The notes under the pieces are model-generated. The model searched no databases and was not told where the DNA came from. It saw nothing but the letters and a program-made list of their open reading frames with translations. Positions 27,397-35,969 of a stretch of DNA of 64,000 nucleotides are shown piece after piece (positions within the stretch are counted from its first letter, which is position 1; every line of letters starts with the position of its first letter). Origin of the DNA: JBFWWP01 sp050246115 (GTDB lineage: Bacteria; Planctomycetota; UBA8108; UBA1146; JAJFFE01). The stretch is taken from contig JBFWWP010000031.1 in assembly GCA_050246115.1 (NCBI GenBank), positions 1 through 64,000 of the forward strand. Direction: 5' to 3'. A program made the position numbers and the translations under genes.

Positions 27397-29873
27397 GGGC
27401 AACCTACGCCCAGAACAGCGCAGTCGAGAGGGTCGCTCGTGGGGTCGAAACCGCACGTCGTCGGACCCGGCGCGGGCGGTGGAGCGCCGCCGCTAAACAG
27501 GAAATTGAGCAAGTAGACGACATCGGCAATACTGATGGCACCATCCGTGTCGTTCACGTCTGCGGCATCTCTGCAGGCAAATGGAGCACACGGCAACGCG
27601 GGAGGCACCGGCGGGAACAAGACGCACAAGATGTATACCGCATCGGCCGTGTTTACGCTGGCGTCGAGGTTCGCGTCCCCTCGCTTGAAGCCTCCTGGGC
27701 TTCGCTCGTCCGCGCCTCGATCGATGACGCTGAGAATGACCCTGGGTTCATCGTCGATATCCCAGTTGAAACTCGCAGCACTTGCCCAAGTCGGAGCCGG
27801 GTTCACGCCGGTGTTGGCGGCAGTGGAGGCGGCGTCCAGGTGGGGGTTGTCGTTCGGCAGGGGCGGATAGATGATACCCGCCGGGCCGCTGTCGTTAGTC
27901 GCCACGCCACCGAAGAGGTCGAGACTCAGGGCGAAGAACGCGCATGGCGTCGGAAACTCGTCTTTCGCGTGCGTGTACTCGAACGGCGTCGTCACCGGCC
28001 CGGTTCCAGTGCAACAGGCAAACCACTCCTTGAACGGAAGGCCGGGGCCAGCATTGTTCGAGATAATGTTGTTGGTCGCGCGCCACTGCACATAGCCGGA
28101 ACAGCCGAGCATTAGCCCCGGTACGCCGTTGGGGTCAGTCGTCGCTGTTGTGTTCGCATCGATCGTGTTGTTCTCGAATACCAACAAGCGGACCGGGTCG
28201 GTCACGCAGTCCAGAAAAAGTCCCCCTGCGCGGAGGCGCGCCTCGTTGCGATAGATGGAGTTCCCGATAAGGAAGTTCTCCTCGAGGGCCGGAAACGACG
28301 GCCCCCCCGAGTCGGCGAGCCCAGCAGAGATGAATACTCCGCCGCCAACCTCGTGATCGATGGTGGTGGGCCCGACTGGTTCCGTCGTCAAGATGGAGTT
28401 GTCGTGGATGCGGTTGCGCAGAAAACCGAGTTGGCGATTGAAATCGGAGAACGGCACTCCAGCCAAAGGCGAAACGCCGACATAGACGCCAGCGCCTTGA
28501 AACCCCCAGTCAGTTGCCGGAAGAGCGGGGCTCGATGTCCACGTGGAGTTGCCGTGAATGTCATTCGCTTCTAGGTAGATCGTCTGCACGATGGAGCCGG
28601 AGTTATCATAGTGACAGTAGACACCTCCGCCCCGACGAGCCTCGTTGTCGTAGATCTGATTCTGGCAGAGTTCAAGGCTAGATCCCGCAGCATACACGCC
28701 GCCTCCAAGAGGCGCGGGTTGGAGCGTGAGATTGCCTGTTGGATTGATGAACGTGTTCCCGTAGATCCAGTTCTTCGCCACGAGCACCTCGCTGGATCCT
28801 TCTACGTACACGCCTGCCCCCTGGTTCCGGCCCTTGTTGTTGGAAACTTGGTTCAGAATCAAACTGACCGGGGCCTCACAGAAGTCGATCGCCACACCGG
28901 CACCTCTCTCGGGGTGCAACTCGGGGATCAAGGTCGCCTGATCGTGTATGTAGCAGCCACGGATCTCGACCGGGCACGACGCACGGTCGATCAGGATCCC
29001 GCCGCCCCTTCCTAAACCGAGGCTATCGGTCCCCTCGCAAAGGTCGAACCCCCGCCATCCGCGGTTGAAAGCAGTAGGGTCCGTCGGTAGCGAGGATGCG
29101 CAAGTCGGATCGGTCGGGAACGGCCTCGCGAGACTCGCGTCATCGAGTGTGTTCCAACCGATCGTCAAACTGCGGCTGCCGCCGAGCGCGGCGCAACCGC
29201 CAAGTGTCGATTCGAACACTCGGATGCACGAGCCCGGACCGTTGTTGCCGTCGATACGGGTCGCCCCGGGGCCCTGCTCGGCATAGATGACGAGGTGGCC
29301 GCGAAGCTGGCTCATGTCGATGTCGATTCGGCTGTAGATGCCTGGCGACACGCGCAAGCGCAGGTTTGCTGCGTAGGCACCACCGAGGTAGTTGTTGATC
29401 TCGGCTTGCAAGTTCGTTGGACTCGTGTTCGACACCACGACTTCTTGATACGGTGGCAGCTCCTGGCCTTCGACGTAGTTGCAATTGTCACCGCCCTGAA
29501 GGAGGGCCTCGCCGCCCTCCCCTTGACCGGGTTCGGCGAGCTGGGCTGCAACTGCCCCGGCCGGTGGAGCGGCCAACCCATCGAAGAAGGGGCGAAGGTC
29601 GTAGGTGCCGTTGTCACGAAGCACCGCGCCCGCGATGGCCGCGGAGAGGTCGCCACCCTCGAGCACCCAGAGGTCCACAGCCATTCTGTCGGCAAGCGTC
29701 GCCTGGCCGTCGCCGTCAGCATCGACTTGACTCAGGAAGGTGATGGTGTCTACCGACTCGGCGGACTGCGCTTCACTGAATGGCGTCAGCGCTAGAAAAG
29801 CGAACAGCGTGGCTGCTGCATTGCAGAGAGAGAGAGAGAAGCCCCCCCGCCGGAACGTCTGCGATGTTGTCAT
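27393..29873 (-). CDS. Secreted right-handed beta-helix protein with dockerin-like tag
   Basis: An 826-residue exported protein. A signal segment (ATLFAFLALTPFSEAQ) is followed by one EF-hand-like loop (DADGDGQATLADRM) and a long beta-helix with repeated short strands: GGGILIDRASCPVEIRGCYI, GAGVYVEGSSEVLVAKNWIY, GGGVYAAGSSLELCQNQIY, GGVFISAGLADSGG and LLVFENNTIDANT. The helix resembles polysaccharide lyase or adhesin scaffolds, but I see no catalytic signature. The tag holds RGDANLDASVNTADA and AADVNDTDGAISIADV and ends LGVGCP. Start chosen at the ATG before the signal peptide; the upstream frame to 30029 lacks support. Confidence 0.9.
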   Translation of the reverse strand: MTTSQTFRRGGFSLSLCNAAATLFAFLALTPFSEAQSAESVDTITFLSQVDADGDGQATLADRMAVDLWVLEGGDLSAAIAGAVLRDNGTYDLRPFFDGLAAPPAGAVAAQLAEPGQGEGGEALLQGGDNCNYVEGQELPPYQEVVVSNTSPTNLQAEINNYLGGAYAANLRLRVSPGIYSRIDIDMSQLRGHLVIYAEQGPGATRIDGNNGPGSCIRVFESTLGGCAALGGSRSLTIGWNTLDDASLARPFPTDPTCASSLPTDPTAFNRGWRGFDLCEGTDSLGLGRGGGILIDRASCPVEIRGCYIHDQATLIPELHPERGAGVAIDFCEAPVSLILNQVSNNKGRNQGAGVYVEGSSEVLVAKNWIYGNTFINPTGNLTLQPAPLGGGVYAAGSSLELCQNQIYDNEARRGGGVYCHYDNSGSIVQTIYLEANDIHGNSTWTSSPALPATDWGFQGAGVYVGVSPLAGVPFSDFNRQLGFLRNRIHDNSILTTEPVGPTTIDHEVGGGVFISAGLADSGGPSFPALEENFLIGNSIYRNEARLRAGGLFLDCVTDPVRLLVFENNTIDANTTATTDPNGVPGLMLGCSGYVQWRATNNIISNNAGPGLPFKEWFACCTGTGPVTTPFEYTHAKDEFPTPCAFFALSLDLFGGVATNDSGPAGIIYPPLPNDNPHLDAASTAANTGVNPAPTWASAASFNWDIDDEPRVILSVIDRGADERSPGGFKRGDANLDASVNTADAVYILCVLFPPVPPALPCAPFACRDAADVNDTDGAISIADVVYLLNFLFSGGAPPPAPGPTTCGFDPTSDPLDCAVLGVGCP

Positions 29874-30044
29874 CCGATCCGATTCCTCTCGGAGTTCCAC
29901 CATCTCGGACCACCTGTGCACCGAGCCCAGGCGTCCCCCAGGTGTTTTGTCGATAACAAAGACTAGCCGCCGACGTGACCGCCGCGCAATGACCTTCACG
30001 AGAATCGCTCTCGGGCCCGATCGGAACACGACGCTCCGAGCCTG

Positions 30045-30190
30045 AAAGGCCCCTTCGGGCGGTGCGGCGTGGCTTGCACCCTCTCGGCGTGGATCCGATC
30101 ACTGGACGCGGTGCGTATCCTCCACGAGGACAACGCGCTTCGCACCGATCTCCAGCGGCGGGGTCGGGAACGAGGGGGGGCAGCGGCGCG
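30045..30190 (+). pseudogene. Decayed fragment of a GT4 glycosyltransferase C-terminus
   Basis: Aligns with the 3' part of the intact glycosyltransferase gene at 24373-25605. GAAWL at 30061-30075 matches GDAAWL, then LHPLGVDPIT corresponds to VDPHSVDQIT, and LHEDNALRTDLQRRGRER (30120-30173) matches LHEDTALRADLQRRGRER. The last segment is 48 of 54 identical bases to 25387-25440. The three pieces lie in different frames: about two bases are missing near 30076-30088, and one base is inserted near 30102. No start, donor-site EX7E motif or rest of the gene is present, so this is a remnant. Confidence 0.85.
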
Positions 30191-30505
30191 CACCGGGTCG
30201 CCGTTCTCCGCAACGGCGCTCGATCTTTCGCGGGGTGCGCGCGCCCGGGAAGGGGCTGCTGGCCGGGGTCGCAAGAAACGTGCGCGCCGGGCGGTCCGAC
30301 GGTAGACTTACCGCAGGCTTGTGGGCCGTGCGCGTCGGGCCTATAAGGACTTCCACTTCGGGTGAAAGCGGTGGCCGAGAAAGCTCCGGAGTCCGGTGGG
30401 TCGGCCCCGGAGGCGTTGCCCCAAGAACTCGTGCAGCAGGGTGAATCGGCGACGACCCTCGGAACGAATCTTCCCCCGGCGGCGCGAGGCGGGCCATTCT
30501 CAGGC

Positions 30506-30585
30506 CCCTGTGCAAGCATGGCCCTGTGCAAGCATGGCCCTGTGCAAGCATGGCCCTGTGCAAGCATGGCCCTGTGCAAGCATGG
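30506..30585. repeat. Tandem repeat, five perfect copies of a 16-bp unit
   Basis: Units at 30506, 30522, 30538, 30554 and 30570 are identical, ccctgtgcaagcatgg. Each junction can form a small GCAT/GTGC hairpin. Perfect identity implies recent expansion or homogenisation. It lies about 100 bp upstream of the ferredoxin start. The period is not a multiple of three, which argues against coding. Confidence 0.97.
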
Positions 30586-30681
30586 CTTCGGGGGAAGGGG
30601 GCGCGGTCGCCGAGAACGTCGCCTGGCCTCGTGGCAGCGATCGAATCCTTACGTCCGTCATGTTCTCTGGAGGAGCAACCC

Positions 30682-30969
30682 TTGGCGAGTCGCGAGCAGA
30701 AGGTCAAATCGAACGTCAGTGGAGAGTGGTACGTCGACTGCGAGTGCATCGACTGCGACCTCTGTCGCACCACCGCCCCCTCGAACTTCCGTGCGAACGA
30801 AGAGGACGGGCACTCCTACGTCTACAAGCAGCCGGAAACCGAAGAGGAACTCCAACTGTGCCAGCAGGCAATGGTGGAGTGCCCCGTGGAGGCGATCGGG
30901 AGCGATGGAGTAGGCGCCGTCAAGGAGCCGCCCCGCGGCGAGGTCTCGCGCACCACGACTTCGGCGTGA
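30682..30969 (+). CDS. Small [4Fe-4S] ferredoxin
   Basis: A 95-residue single-cluster ferredoxin of the Fer4_13 type, an electron carrier. The cluster ligands are probably Cys22, Cys25 and Cys28 (CIDCDLC) with Cys67 in MVECPVEAIG; Cys20 and Cys60 are extra. Surrounding residues (APSNF, acidic linker) are typical of this subclass. The start is taken as TTG at 30682, because GGAGGAG lies six bases upstream; the frame is open further, but through the tandem repeat. The redox partner is not evident from neighbours. Confidence 0.88.
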   Translation: MASREQKVKSNVSGEWYVDCECIDCDLCRTTAPSNFRANEEDGHSYVYKQPETEEELQLCQQAMVECPVEAIGSDGVGAVKEPPRGEVSRTTTSA

Positions 30970-31025
30970 GCGGGCCTAGCGCCTGCGCGTGCGTTGATGA
31001 ACGCGTCTGCTGCGGGTGAGGCCCC

Positions 31026-32015
31026 ATGGTCATCGACGCGATCGGTTCCAGCGATCCTCGGCTCCTGCGCTCCGCAGAGGCCCGCGAACCGACGCGCCTG
31101 CGGAAGCTCCTGCGTGGAGTTGGTTGGCTGGCCCTCGCGCACGCGATCGTGGGCGTGCTCCTGCGGATCACGGTTCGCGACACCTTCCCGGGAGTCGCGG
31201 TCGCGTACTATCTCACCCCGCCCATGCTGCTCGCGCTATCCGCGGCGATCACGCTCGTCTTCGCCTGTCGCTTTCGCCGGTGGCTGCGGGGTGCCTTGAT
31301 CGTCGGCGCGCTCGCCACGATCACCGGGAGTGCGTGTTCGTCGTTCGCACTGCGCACCACCCCCATGTCCGCGGAGCGTCGCGTGCGGCTGGCCTTCTGG
31401 AACGTTGGCCGCTGGGAGCCGCGCGCCAGCATGGCGGACGAGATCCTCGCTTACGACCCGGATGTGATCGTACTGGTCGAGGCCAGGTCCACCGAGAACG
31501 GGCCCCAGTGGCCGGATCTCTTCCGCGGCTACGAGGCGTCGAGCAACACCTGGCAGATGCTCGCCCTCGCTCGGGGTCGACTGCAGGAGCGAAGTGCGAC
31601 CAAGCGGCCGCGCAGCATCCGCGCACGCGCGTTTCGCGTCGCCACCGAGTCGGGGTCGCTCGACCTCATGGTCACGGACGTCAACAGTGCTCCCGCGCGC
31701 TCGCGACGGGAACCGTTGGCGTGGCTCGCGGGAATCGCTGACACCAGCGAGGCCAACGTGATCGTGGGCGACTTCAACACACCCAGTGACTCCGTGCACT
31801 TCCAGCCGCTCCGGGAGTCGTGGGATCAGGCCTTCGACGTGTCTGGCTCCGGCTACCGCCCGACGTGGCCCATGCCGTTCCCCGTGCTGGATCTCGACCA
31901 AGCATGGGTCCGACGAGGGTCGGGCGTGCGCGCAACAGCGGTGACCGCCGGCTGGAGTCGCCGCGCCGACCACCGTCCATTGATCGTCGACTTGACCTTG
32001 GAACGAGCGCCGTAG
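31026..32015 (+). CDS. Membrane-anchored endonuclease/exonuclease/phosphatase-fold protein
   Basis: A 329-residue protein with three predicted N-terminal transmembrane segments (GVGWLALAHAIVGVLL, YLTPPMLLALSAAITLVF, ALIVGALATITGSA), then an EEP (DNase I-like) domain. Metal-site motifs are visible: LAFWNVGRW, VIVLVEARST, VIVGDFNTPSD, and a closing RRADHRPLIVDL. The domain probably faces the periplasm. Related proteins hydrolyse phosphodiesters or lipids; substrate unknown. The ATG at 31026 has GAGG close upstream and lies 56 bp after the ferredoxin stop. Confidence 0.87.
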   Translation: MVIDAIGSSDPRLLRSAEAREPTRLRKLLRGVGWLALAHAIVGVLLRITVRDTFPGVAVAYYLTPPMLLALSAAITLVFACRFRRWLRGALIVGALATITGSACSSFALRTTPMSAERRVRLAFWNVGRWEPRASMADEILAYDPDVIVLVEARSTENGPQWPDLFRGYEASSNTWQMLALARGRLQERSATKRPRSIRARAFRVATESGSLDLMVTDVNSAPARSRREPLAWLAGIADTSEANVIVGDFNTPSDSVHFQPLRESWDQAFDVSGSGYRPTWPMPFPVLDLDQAWVRRGSGVRATAVTAGWSRRADHRPLIVDLTLERAP

Positions 32016-32297
32016 GGCGCGACGCGTTCTGGGTCGCGGGCTCGCAACCCCGCAGAGCCTCGCCCCCTTGACTCCGATCCAGCGCGTTCGTGCCCGCGCG
32101 ACGCTCACGACACACCCCCGATCCTGCTGCCCCCCCTCGCACGGGTACATCCGGAACCCTGCGCGACCTGAAGTCGCGGTTGGCCTGAGCTTCCCCCCCG
32201 GTCGCTACTGGCTGCGCCCAGTTTCACGGGATACGATTCGACGCCGGTCGTCGGACTCGGAGCTGCAGCCAGAAGCATCGACAAGGGAGGTGGAACC

Positions 32298-33899
32298 ATG
32301 GTGAACCGTTGGATTCTCGCGACTGCGTTGGCCTGGCAGGTATCGACCGCGCCCGAACCTGCGTGGGCACAACCCGCGAACGCGAACTGCGCGACGCCCG
32401 AAGTCGTGTTCCTCGGCGGCACCGTAGTCACCACCAACACGAACACGAGCTTCCTGAGCGGGATCGACCTGACGCCCGCATGCAGCGGTTTGACTCCACC
32501 CCTCAACGCTCAGGGTCAGTCGATCGCACACCCGGTCTACTTTCGCTACGACGCGCTCGCGAGCGGAGTCGTCCGCGTAGACCTGACGGAGACGACGGAG
32601 ACCGGCGTGGTACCGCACGACCCACGGCTCGCAGTTCTCGACGGTCTCGCCTGCCCTCCGACCGCGGCCGCGGTGATCGCGTGCGCCGACGGCTCGGGCA
32701 CCGCAACGAGCACGACGTTCAGCGCCACCGCTGGGCAGTCGTACCTGATCGTCGTGGGTGGAACCTTCGTCTTCGGAACGGCCGACGGAACGCTCACCCT
32801 GACGGCGGACTTCCCCGGCGTCGCGAGCCTGACCTGCACCGGCACCGCAACCGGCGCTTCGTTGCTGTGGACGCTCCCCACGTTCCCTGCGGGCCTTTCG
32901 TACGATGGCGGCATCAACATCTACGCCGATGACGGCAGCGGCGTGTTGCTGCTCCAGACCCTACCCGGCACCGACACGCAGTTCGCGTACGTTGCACCGG
33001 CCGGGTTCGCGGGCTTCGTCGACTTCTGCGTGGAAGGCACGAGCAGCACCGCCGGCGCCGCGCCCCAGGCCTGTTGCACCGTGTTCGTCGGTTCCATCCC
33101 AGGGCCCGCCAACGATGAGTGTTCGGGCGCCGAGTCGATCTCGGCAGACGTACCCTCCCCCTTCGACACCACGTGTGCCAACACGGACTCGACCTGCTCA
33201 CAACCCGACGTCGGCGGCGCCGGTATCGACCTCGGAGGGTGCTTGTCGACCACGCCGCAGATGACGACCATCAACGGCGAAGTGTACTTCTGCTTCACCG
33301 TGCCCGCGGCGGGGATGTACCGAGCGACCGTGATGGAGACCGCCGAGACGAACGCACCGATTCCGTTCGAGCCTCGGATCGCCGTACTCGACACTTGCGG
33401 GTGCCCGCCGGTCGCCGCTGCGGTGATCGCGTGTGCCGACAGTACCGACGGCATGAGCGTCGAAGTGGAGTTCCCGGCCGCTGGCGGTCAAACGATCTTG
33501 ATCGCCGTGGGGAGTTTCTTCGCCTTCGGCACCGGTCAGGGCACGCTGCTCATCGAAACCCTGGCGATCTCCGACCCTTCGTTTCGTCGCGGAGACTGTA
33601 ACGGCGACGGCGCGTTGAACATCGCCGACGCGGTCGCCGCCCTCGGGATCCTGTTTCCACCCGCAGGGTGCACGCCGGGGGTGACTTGCCCCGAGGCGGT
33701 GTGCGCCGATGGGTGCGATGCAAACGACGACGGCGCGTTCAACATCGCGGATGCCGTCGCGCTGCTCGGGTTCCTGTTCCCGCCCCCGGGCTGCACCCCG
33801 GGCGTGAGCTGTCCATCGCTACCGGCTCCCGGCGTGACGTGCGGCATCGACCCGACTTTGGACGCTCTCGACTGCGTCGCATACCCCAGCTGCCCCTGA
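32298..33899 (+). CDS. Secreted protein with duplicated domain and dockerin-like tag
   Basis: A 533-residue exported protein. After the signal peptide (WILATALAWQVSTA) two related ~150-residue domains occur. Each contains a strand like RLAVLDGLACPPTAAAVIAC or RIAVLDTCGCPPVAAAVIAC, then a GQSYLIVVGGTFVFGTADG or GQTILIAVGSFFAFGTGQG segment, resembling pre-peptidase C-terminal/jelly-roll domains. A fibronectin-like segment (LTCTGTATGASLLWTLP) separates them. The tag has RGDCNGDGALNIADAV and GCDANDDGAFNIADAV and ends AYPSCP. GGGAGGTGG precedes the ATG. The duplicated domains carry paired Cys residues. Function unknown. Confidence 0.88.
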   Translation: MVNRWILATALAWQVSTAPEPAWAQPANANCATPEVVFLGGTVVTTNTNTSFLSGIDLTPACSGLTPPLNAQGQSIAHPVYFRYDALASGVVRVDLTETTETGVVPHDPRLAVLDGLACPPTAAAVIACADGSGTATSTTFSATAGQSYLIVVGGTFVFGTADGTLTLTADFPGVASLTCTGTATGASLLWTLPTFPAGLSYDGGINIYADDGSGVLLLQTLPGTDTQFAYVAPAGFAGFVDFCVEGTSSTAGAAPQACCTVFVGSIPGPANDECSGAESISADVPSPFDTTCANTDSTCSQPDVGGAGIDLGGCLSTTPQMTTINGEVYFCFTVPAAGMYRATVMETAETNAPIPFEPRIAVLDTCGCPPVAAAVIACADSTDGMSVEVEFPAAGGQTILIAVGSFFAFGTGQGTLLIETLAISDPSFRRGDCNGDGALNIADAVAALGILFPPAGCTPGVTCPEAVCADGCDANDDGAFNIADAVALLGFLFPPPGCTPGVSCPSLPAPGVTCGIDPTLDALDCVAYPSCP

Positions 33900-34063
33900 G
33901 GCCTGACCCAGCAAAGTGCGAGTCGGGTCGGAGCCGAGCCGTTCAGTCAGTTCGCAGGTGGTTCGGCCCAGGGCGCAAGGCCGGGAAGGTCTGAGAGTGG
34001 TGGCCGGATGCTGCTCGCGGACGCACCCCTCGAGTCCCAACCCGAGAAACGAGTGCTCGAGCG

Positions 34064-34103
34064 AGCCTGCGCCCCGCCGTAGCCATACGACGGGGCGCAG
34101 GCT
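34064..34103. terminator. Bidirectional hairpin between convergent genes
   Basis: A 17-bp stem with one mismatch (34064-34080 with 34087-34103) around the six-base loop agccat. The arms contain CCTGCGCCCCG and CGGGGCGCAGG. It lies between the plus-strand tagged protein gene and the minus-strand membrane protein gene, ending seven bases before the latter's stop, and could serve both. Confidence 0.75.
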
Positions 34104-34109
34104 TCTTCG

Positions 34110-34502
34110 CTATCCCTCCGCGGCAGCGATGGCTCGGGTTTCGACAGCGACTCCCGGGCCTTCGGGCTTGTGCAGGCAAACCACCGCGAGTACCGCGGCA
34201 CCATTGGCCCAGTAGTAGAGGGCATCGAGCCCGGCGAATCCCATGGGGATCGGTACCGCCAGGAACACTACGCCCACCATGAAATCGACGAGCAGGTGTA
34301 CCCAGTAGGGTAGAACCCTGAAGACCCCCAGGTGATGGTCGGTCAGCAGAGTGAGGACGAGCGCCGCGACGCCGGTGACGACCGAAAGCCACCGGGCGAG
34401 CGGGTGCGACTCGCCCAAGCCCAGGACGAAAGGTAGGGTCATGAGGGCCAAGGCCACCGGGTAGTCGAGGTATGCATGGATTCGTCTTGTGATGATACGC
34501 AT
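34110..34502 (-). CDS. Small four-helix membrane protein (SPW-repeat-like)
   Basis: A 130-residue protein with four hydrophobic segments (YPVALALMTLPFVLGLG, WLSVVTGVAALVLTLL, WVHLLVDFMVGVVFLAVP, YYWANGAAVLAVVCL). It resembles small SPW-repeat or DoxX-sized membrane proteins, but no diagnostic motif proves this. The ATG at 34502 has AAGGAGGA nine bases upstream. It ends the minus-strand group that begins with a sigma factor. Function unknown. Confidence 0.75.
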   Translation of the reverse strand: MRIITRRIHAYLDYPVALALMTLPFVLGLGESHPLARWLSVVTGVAALVLTLLTDHHLGVFRVLPYWVHLLVDFMVGVVFLAVPIPMGFAGLDALYYWANGAAVLAVVCLHKPEGPGVAVETRAIAAAEG

Positions 34503-34522
34503 CGTGGGTGTCCTCCTTCGCG

Positions 34523-35029
34523 TTAGCCGCGGACTCGGCGCCAATGGGCGTCGGCCTTGCGCAAGAGTTCTTGCTCGTCCCCCGCGTTCCACAGATCGAG
34601 CGCATCGACGCCGTCGTTGCGGAGGAACAGCATGAGCCGGCCGTTGACGATCTTGAATTGGGTGGGATCGACCGGGAACTTGTCTTCGACGGCCATTCCG
34701 AACGCGCACCAGCCGCCGTAGGCTGGAGCGTACTTCGTGGGCTGCTTCATGAACTCGGTCTTGGCCTCGGCGGAGACGAAGTGATAGGTGATGCCTTCGT
34801 GGGTGGCCGCGTGCTCGGACTTGCCACGAACGGGCTTGCCGACCGCAAAGTAGGCGACCGGGCAGTAGCCCTCGAGGGCCACTCCATGCGAGGGGACGTT
34901 GCTCGCATGATGGTACGCGCGACTGAATCCCGTAGCCTCCAAGGGGGCGACGGCCTGGCGCGTGTCCGCGCAGCCAGCAGCGGTCAGGACGAGAAGCAGC
35001 GCGAGGGCGGAAGTGGCATTGCGATTCAT
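34523..35029 (-). CDS. YHS-domain lipoprotein
   Basis: A 168-residue probable lipoprotein: the signal peptide ends in LTAAGC with the lipid-acceptor Cys20. It has a YHS domain (ALEGYCPVAYFAVGKPVRG, ITYHFVSAEAKTEFMKQPTKYAPAYGGWCAFGMA), a Cys-containing domain found in copper-related and other metal proteins. Metal binding by the two Cys and His residues is plausible. Its ATG overlaps the stop of the upstream AhpD-like gene (ATGA), with AAGGAGAT as ribosome site. Confidence 0.9.
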   Translation of the reverse strand: MNRNATSALALLLVLTAAGCADTRQAVAPLEATGFSRAYHHASNVPSHGVALEGYCPVAYFAVGKPVRGKSEHAATHEGITYHFVSAEAKTEFMKQPTKYAPAYGGWCAFGMAVEDKFPVDPTQFKIVNGRLMLFLRNDGVDALDLWNAGDEQELLRKADAHWRRVRG

Positions 35030-35616
35030 CGGGCGATCTCCTTGCTGCTGGACGTGGCGACCGTGTGTTGGCGGGAACGAATCACGTCGACGCGTGGGAA
35101 GTCAATGTCGGTGCGAGCAAACACGTTGAACAAGTTGGTGAACGTGTTCATGCCCACGTGGGCGACCAGCTCGACGATCTGCGCATCATCGAAGCCCGCG
35201 GCACGCACACGCTCGACGGCCCGATCGTCGACGTCGCCACGGCGCTCGAGTACGGCGCCAACGAATTCCAGAGCCGCCGAGACGCGGGGATCTGTAGATC
35301 TGCCGTCGAGATTGGCGGTGAGTTCGTCGGCCGCAACACCCACCCCGCGCCCGAGGGCCGTGTGCGCCGAGGCGCAATACGCACAGCCGTTGAAGCCGGC
35401 AGTGGCAAGGGCCACGCTCTCCCGCAGCTTCGGGTCGAGCTGGCCCTTCGCCAGCGCTGCGGCCAGGGATGCGTACGCCGCGAGGGCCGGCGGAGCGTGG
35501 GCGAGAGTGCGATGCAGATTGGGGATCATCCCCAACGCACGTTGGGTGGCGTCCAGAATCGCGATGGACTCGGGAGGGGCTGTGTCTCTCGACAAGGCGG
35601 GGATCCGCGGGGACAT
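35026..35616 (-). CDS. AhpD-like carboxymuconolactone decarboxylase family protein
   Basis: A 196-residue all-helical protein of the AhpD/CMD family. The redox motif is CxxC followed by a His: NGCAYCASAH. Such proteins act as alkylhydroperoxidases or peroxidase-linked thiol reductants. MIPNLHRTLAHAPPAL is the usual N-terminal helix. The ATG at 35616 has AGGAG eight bases upstream. It overlaps the YHS lipoprotein gene and lies 83 bp after the anti-sigma gene, so it probably belongs to the regulon of the neighbouring sigma factor. Confidence 0.92.
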   Translation of the reverse strand: MSPRIPALSRDTAPPESIAILDATQRALGMIPNLHRTLAHAPPALAAYASLAAALAKGQLDPKLRESVALATAGFNGCAYCASAHTALGRGVGVAADELTANLDGRSTDPRVSAALEFVGAVLERRGDVDDRAVERVRAAGFDDAQIVELVAHVGMNTFTNLFNVFARTDIDFPRVDVIRSRQHTVATSSSKEIAR

Positions 35617-35699
35617 GGTCAAGACTCCTGTCTCTGTGTGGACGTTGACGCCGGACTCGCTGTCCGATCACAGAGTGAGTCGTCAGAGTGCGGAGTTCC

Positions 35700-35969
35700 T
35701 TACTCCGAACTCTGACTTTGTGAGTCGCCGGCTTCCTCCCGGTCATTGCGAAGTGCACGGTACAGTGCTTCATACTCCTCGAGGCACTCGGGGCAAATCT
35801 TCAAATGATGGAGCAGCGCATCGTCGTTGGAGATTGGCGACTCTCCGAGCGCGACTCGATCGAGCAGTCCGGCCACCCGACCAAGAAACTCGTCGCAGTC
35901 GATCTCATGGGGTCGCGTGATACTCACCAGTTCGAGCAGTTTCAGCAGTTCTTCGCGCGTGACATGCAT
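35700..35969 (-). CDS. Putative zinc-type anti-sigma factor
   Basis: An 89-residue soluble protein with a HX3CX2C motif in HHLKICPECLEEYEALYRAL, the hallmark of ZAS anti-sigma factors that hold their sigma through a zinc site. An additional Cys lies near residue 25. There is no transmembrane segment, so it would act in the cytoplasm, as in redox-sensing ZAS proteins. The start overlaps the sigma stop by one base, which fits a stoichiometric pair. Assignment rests on motif and context; the protein is too short for more. Confidence 0.78.
   Translation of the reverse strand: MHVTREELLKLLELVSITRPHEIDCDEFLGRVAGLLDRVALGESPISNDDALLHHLKICPECLEEYEALYRALRNDREEAGDSQSQSSE

Larger units (their letters stand above)
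29874..30681. other. Gene-poor 808-bp stretch with decayed gene and tandem repeat
   Basis: Contains the broken glycosyltransferase tail (about 30045-30190) and the five-copy 16-bp repeat (30506-30585), both listed separately. Outside these I see no gene or RNA. A (GA)n run at 29824-29838 lies inside the preceding gene's coding start. Confidence 0.45.

Noticed and set aside
30506..30585. Possible CRISPR array at the 16-bp repeats (also the 19- and 21-bp arrays)
   Set aside because: Units abut each other with no unique spacers and no cas genes are near.
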